Shown: piece by piece, positions 61,310 through 64,000 of the stretch
Numbering within the stretch: the stretch's first letter is position 1
How the letters are laid out: each line of letters opens with the position of its first letter
Source of the DNA: an uncultured Bacteroidota bacterium
GTDB taxonomy: Bacteria > Bacteroidota > Bacteroidia > Flavobacteriales > Flavobacteriaceae
Assembly (NCBI GenBank): GCA_902622595.1
Contig: CACNQM010000001.1
Span: 1 to 64,000, forward strand
Direction of reading: 5' to 3'
DNA length: 64,000 nt
Made by a program: the position numbers and the translations under genes
Notes under the pieces: generated by a model
Database searches by the model: none
Told to the model about the DNA's origin: nothing
The model's input: the letters and a program-made list of their open reading frames with translations, nothing else

Positions 61310-62650
61310 ATGACTGATTTTGGAATAATTGGAGTAGGTAGAATAGGAACAAGCTTTGCAAGAAACATGTCATCAAATGGCATTAAAGTCTCACTATATG
61401 ATAAAAACTTTGACACATCTACAGACATCAAAACTCATTATTCAGAATTAGAATCTTCTTTAGTATTTGATGATATAAATAAATTTATTAGTTCTATCTC
61501 TTTACCTAGAAAAGTTTTAGTTCTTGTTCCATCTGGTTCTTCATTAGATGAAGCGCTTTCCCTTTGTATTAAAAACCTTAATTCAAAAGACATATTGATT
61601 GATGGAGGTAATACTAATCCATCTATAAGTTTTGAAAATCATCAAAAAATTAAATCAAAAAACTTATTGTATCTAGGTATAGGTATATCTGGGGGAGTTG
61701 AAGGAGTCCTTAAAGGTCCTTCAATAATGATAGGGGGAGATTTAAGGGCATTTAATGAAGTAAAAAAAATTTTTTCTAAAATAACATCTAATACTATAAA
61801 TAATTCAAAAAGCTTTGAATTATTTGGAGATTCTAACCAAGGCCATTTTGTTAAAATGGTTCACAACGGTATAGAATATGTTGAGATGCAACTTATAGCA
61901 TCAATATATTATTTTATGATAAAATCTAATAAATACAAATATCATGATATTGCAAAAGTTTTTAAAAAATGGAGTAAATCGGATTTGAATAGTTATTTAC
62001 TTGAAATATCGTCTACCAAACTTTTGGAAAAAACAGATGGTAACTTTTTATTAGATATAATTGATGATAAAGCTGATGATAATGGGACTGGTAGGTGGAT
62101 GTTAAAATACGGACTTGATCTTGGGTGTTCATTAAATATGCTAAACGCTGCTTTAGATTCCAGGTTTATTTCAAAAAATAATAATGCTAGATTAAAGTTC
62201 AATAATTCAATAAAAAAAGAAATTATGGAATATGACATCAACATTAACTCATTAACTGATGCATATGGTTTCTGTAGGCTAATAAACTATGTTCAAGCAT
62301 TTTTATTAATTGATTCTGCAAATAAAAATTATGGATGGGATATAAGTATTTCAAAAGCCTTGAATGTTTGGTCAAATGGAAGCATAATTAAATCAGAGCT
62401 GGTTAATACCTTATACAAGGATTATTCAGTTGACAATATCCTGGATGATAAAAAAATATTTAAAACTCTTAATGAGCTTAAACCTGGACTGATTGATGTT
62501 CTGAATCTTTCATTAAAAAATGATGTGTCTCTTCCATGCTTTAGTGAAGCCTTGAGTTACATAAATCAAATTTCAAGCTTATTTCTAAGCACTAGATTAA
62601 TTCAGGCTCAACGAAACCAATTTGGATCTCACAAAATAAGTATTAATTAA
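61310..62650 (+). CDS. gnd: 6-phosphogluconate dehydrogenase (decarboxylating)
   Basis: A 446-residue enzyme with the NADP loop GVGRIG (8-13), the substrate blocks GISGGVEGVLKGPSIMIGG and GHFVKMVHNGIEYVEMQL (Lys and Asn), and the DDNGTGRWML block. It converts 6-phosphogluconate to ribulose 5-phosphate and CO2. It begins directly after the gntK stop, giving a compact gluconate-to-pentose-phosphate unit. It converges on menG with 16 bp between. Confidence 0.9.
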   Translation: MTDFGIIGVGRIGTSFARNMSSNGIKVSLYDKNFDTSTDIKTHYSELESSLVFDDINKFISSISLPRKVLVLVPSGSSLDEALSLCIKNLNSKDILIDGGNTNPSISFENHQKIKSKNLLYLGIGISGGVEGVLKGPSIMIGGDLRAFNEVKKIFSKITSNTINNSKSFELFGDSNQGHFVKMVHNGIEYVEMQLIASIYYFMIKSNKYKYHDIAKVFKKWSKSDLNSYLLEISSTKLLEKTDGNFLLDIIDDKADDNGTGRWMLKYGLDLGCSLNMLNAALDSRFISKNNNARLKFNNSIKKEIMEYDININSLTDAYGFCRLINYVQAFLLIDSANKNYGWDISISKALNVWSNGSIIKSELVNTLYKDYSVDNILDDKKIFKTLNELKPGLIDVLNLSLKNDVSLPCFSEALSYINQISSLFLSTRLIQAQRNQFGSHKISIN

Positions 62651-62666
62651 TTAATTAAATATTAAT

Positions 62667-63371
62667 TTATTTTGACGCTATGTAAATAGTAGAGGCACCA
62701 TAAAGTTTTTTTCTAGTTTCAATTTTTTCAAAACCTGTTTTGTATAGTATTTCTACAAATTTATCTTTTGGAGGAAATTTGTCTGTAGAATCCAATAAAT
62801 AAAGGTATGCTTTTGTTTTTCCTGAAAAAATAAAAGCAATTATTGGGATGTATACTCTAGTTATTAGCGTATATAAGAATTTAATTATTGGATTTTCTGG
62901 GACTGAAGTTTCAAGTATTATTAGCTTCCCGTCTTTCTTTAAAACTCTATAACTTTCATTTAACCCTTTCTCTAAATTACTAAAGTTTCTAACTCCATAT
63001 CCAATTGATATAATATCAAATTGGTTATCCTCAAAAACTAAATTCTCAGCTTCACATGTTTTAAAATTTATATTATTAATTTTTAACTCTTTAATTTTTT
63101 TGCGAGCAACTTTAAGCATATTATCTGAGATATCGACTCCCTCAATTTTTGAGCCATTAATTTTGCTTAGGTTTATCGCAATATCTCCTGTTCCAGTAGC
63201 AATATCAAGGATTCTTTTAGGAGATGAAGCTATTGCGATTTCAGCTATTTCTTTTTTCCATTTTGAATGATTTCTTAAAGTCATTAAATCATTCATGAAA
63301 TCATATTCATTTGATATAGATTCAAAAATATTTTTTATCTGAACAAAATCTATGGATTTGTCTTTGTTCAT
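62667..63371 (-). CDS. menG: demethylmenaquinone methyltransferase (UbiE/MenG family)
   Basis: The 234-residue SAM methyltransferase has DIATGTGDIAINLSK (motif I), ISIGYGVRNFSNLE and KDGKLIILETSVPENPIIKF, the UbiE/MenG signature. In a menaquinone-using Bacteroidota it would methylate demethylmenaquinone at the membrane. It lies 2 bp after trpA on the same strand. Confidence 0.9.
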   Translation of the reverse strand: MNKDKSIDFVQIKNIFESISNEYDFMNDLMTLRNHSKWKKEIAEIAIASSPKRILDIATGTGDIAINLSKINGSKIEGVDISDNMLKVARKKIKELKINNINFKTCEAENLVFEDNQFDIISIGYGVRNFSNLEKGLNESYRVLKKDGKLIILETSVPENPIIKFLYTLITRVYIPIIAFIFSGKTKAYLYLLDSTDKFPPKDKFVEILYKTGFEKIETRKKLYGASTIYIASK

Positions 63372-63373
63372 TT

Positions 63374-64000
63374 TTATCTTATTGACTTAATAAATGAATC
63401 TATAGAACTTACACCACTTTCATGAAGATTTTTTATAAATGCTGATCCAATTATTGCACCTTTTGAATAGCCGACTGCGGCATCATATGTTTCTTTATTT
63501 CCAACACCAAAACCAATAATTCTTGGTGTATCTAGGTTCATCTTCTGGATTCTTTCAAAATAATTAATTTGTTCTGAGCTGAAAGAATCCTTTGAACCTG
63601 TGATACTTGACGAACTTACCATATAAATAAACCCATTGGATATTGAGTCAATCTTTCTAATTCTTTTATCTGATGTCTGGGGAGCTATTAAAAACATATT
63701 ATAAAGCTTATTTTCTTCAAACATTGCTTTATAATTTTCTTCATAGTAATCAATTGGTAAGTCAGGTATTATTAATCCATCAATTCCAATTTCATTACAT
63801 TTTTTACAAAAGTCCTTAACACCATATTGAAGCATAGGATTAAAATACCCCATAATAATTAATGGAATTGAGACTTCATCTCTTATTCCTTTTAATTGAT
63901 CAAACAGTATGTTAGTATTCATTCCATTTTTAATTGCAATAGTAGAGCTATCTTGAATTGTTGGTCCATCAGCAAGAGGATCACTAAATGGTAGACCGAT
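63374..64000 (-). CDS. trpA: tryptophan synthase alpha chain (partial, runs off right edge)
   Basis: Leftward gene cut by the right end of the window. The visible part runs from IGLPFSDPLADGPTIQDSS to the C-terminus. It includes MGYFNPML, GIDGLIIPDLP, FIYMVSSSSITG and GFGVGNKETYD, all TrpA signatures. It cleaves indole-3-glycerol phosphate in the last step of tryptophan synthesis. The Met at 63922 is internal, not the start. trpB presumably lies beyond the window. Confidence 0.96.
   Translation of the reverse strand: MGLPFSDPLADGPTIQDSSTIAIKNGMNTNILFDQLKGIRDEVSIPLIIMGYFNPMLQYGVKDFCKKCNEIGIDGLIIPDLPIDYYEENYKAMFEENKLYNMFLIAPQTSDKRIRKIDSISNGFIYMVSSSSITGSKDSFSSEQINYFERIQKMNLDTPRIIGFGVGNKETYDAAVGYSKGAIIGSAFIKNLHESGVSSIDSFIKSIR

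Overview
The window is a dense, strongly AT-rich piece of a Bacteroidota chromosome, most likely Flavobacteriia from a streamlined, probably marine lineage. I base this on lineage-typical families (DUF4271, DUF4296, DUF3098, bacterial GH3, the ExbB/4-TM/ExbD/ExbD operon), on a dihydroorotase whose first metal motif reads DQVH, on a LeuRS with Bacteroidota-type insertions, on TTTG-N19-TAnnTTTG-like promoters, and on the near absence of spacer DNA. I cannot name a genus. There is no insertion sequence, prophage, CRISPR array, rRNA or replication origin. No gene-free stretch exceeds about 160 bases outside the tRNA pair.

Layout. 1-4.1 kb: rpsP (cut by the left edge, with a repetitive tail), clpP-clpX and a GH3 protein. 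4.2-7.4 kb: DUF2797, rluF, a queuosine-precursor transporter, folK and a TrmH-type methyltransferase. 7.4-11.6 kb: mutS coupled to a tiny Smr protein and a coiled-coil lipoprotein with a zincin motif, then tRNA-Gly and tRNA-Leu. 11.6-14.4 kb: a leftward operon of LpxH-like phosphatase, glycosyltransferase, YfiT-type thiol transferase and OsmC. 14.4-18.6 kb: a 66-residue AraC-type HTH protein, an SCP2 protein, and fadN/fadA for beta-oxidation. 18.6-20.3 kb: umuC-umuD. 20.4-28.3 kb: sucA and sucB, separated by a four-gene accessory cassette (GNAT, amino-acid permease, glycerol-1-phosphate-dehydrogenase-like enzyme, Tat-exported TIM barrel). 28.3-33.5 kb: tatD, tRNA-Ser, two esterase-like secreted or anchored proteins, fabH and an exported creatininase. 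33.6-36.7 kb: an ExbB/ExbD energy-transducing operon ending in an outer-membrane protein. 36.6-42.6 kb: leftward housekeeping genes ftsX, DUF3098, truB, pyrH, frr, asnS, rpoN. 42.7-56.2 kb: leuS, SemiSWEET, metallopeptidase, hemD, DUF4271, a polyprenol-phosphate-mannose-synthase-type enzyme, pyrC, DUF4296, tyrS, a PhoB/PhoR-like pair, an alkyltransferase-like protein, Mrp, NifU-like and ferredoxin-NADP reductase. 56.2-64 kb: a MoxR-like ATPase with a VWA partner, mvaD, mevalonate kinase, gntK, gnd, menG/ubiE and trpA (cut by the right edge).

How the genes work together. Most are core metabolism and information processing packed into short overlapping operons. Ten convergent gene pairs end within about 16 bp of each other, and four of them share a 4-bp stop-codon overlap. 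The least explained parts are the cassette inside the 2-oxoglutarate dehydrogenase locus, the mutS-Smr-zincin trio, the miniature AraC-type protein beside the SCP2/beta-oxidation genes, and the Ala-type alkyltransferase-like DNA-repair protein. All functional assignments rest on motif recognition by eye; no database search was run.
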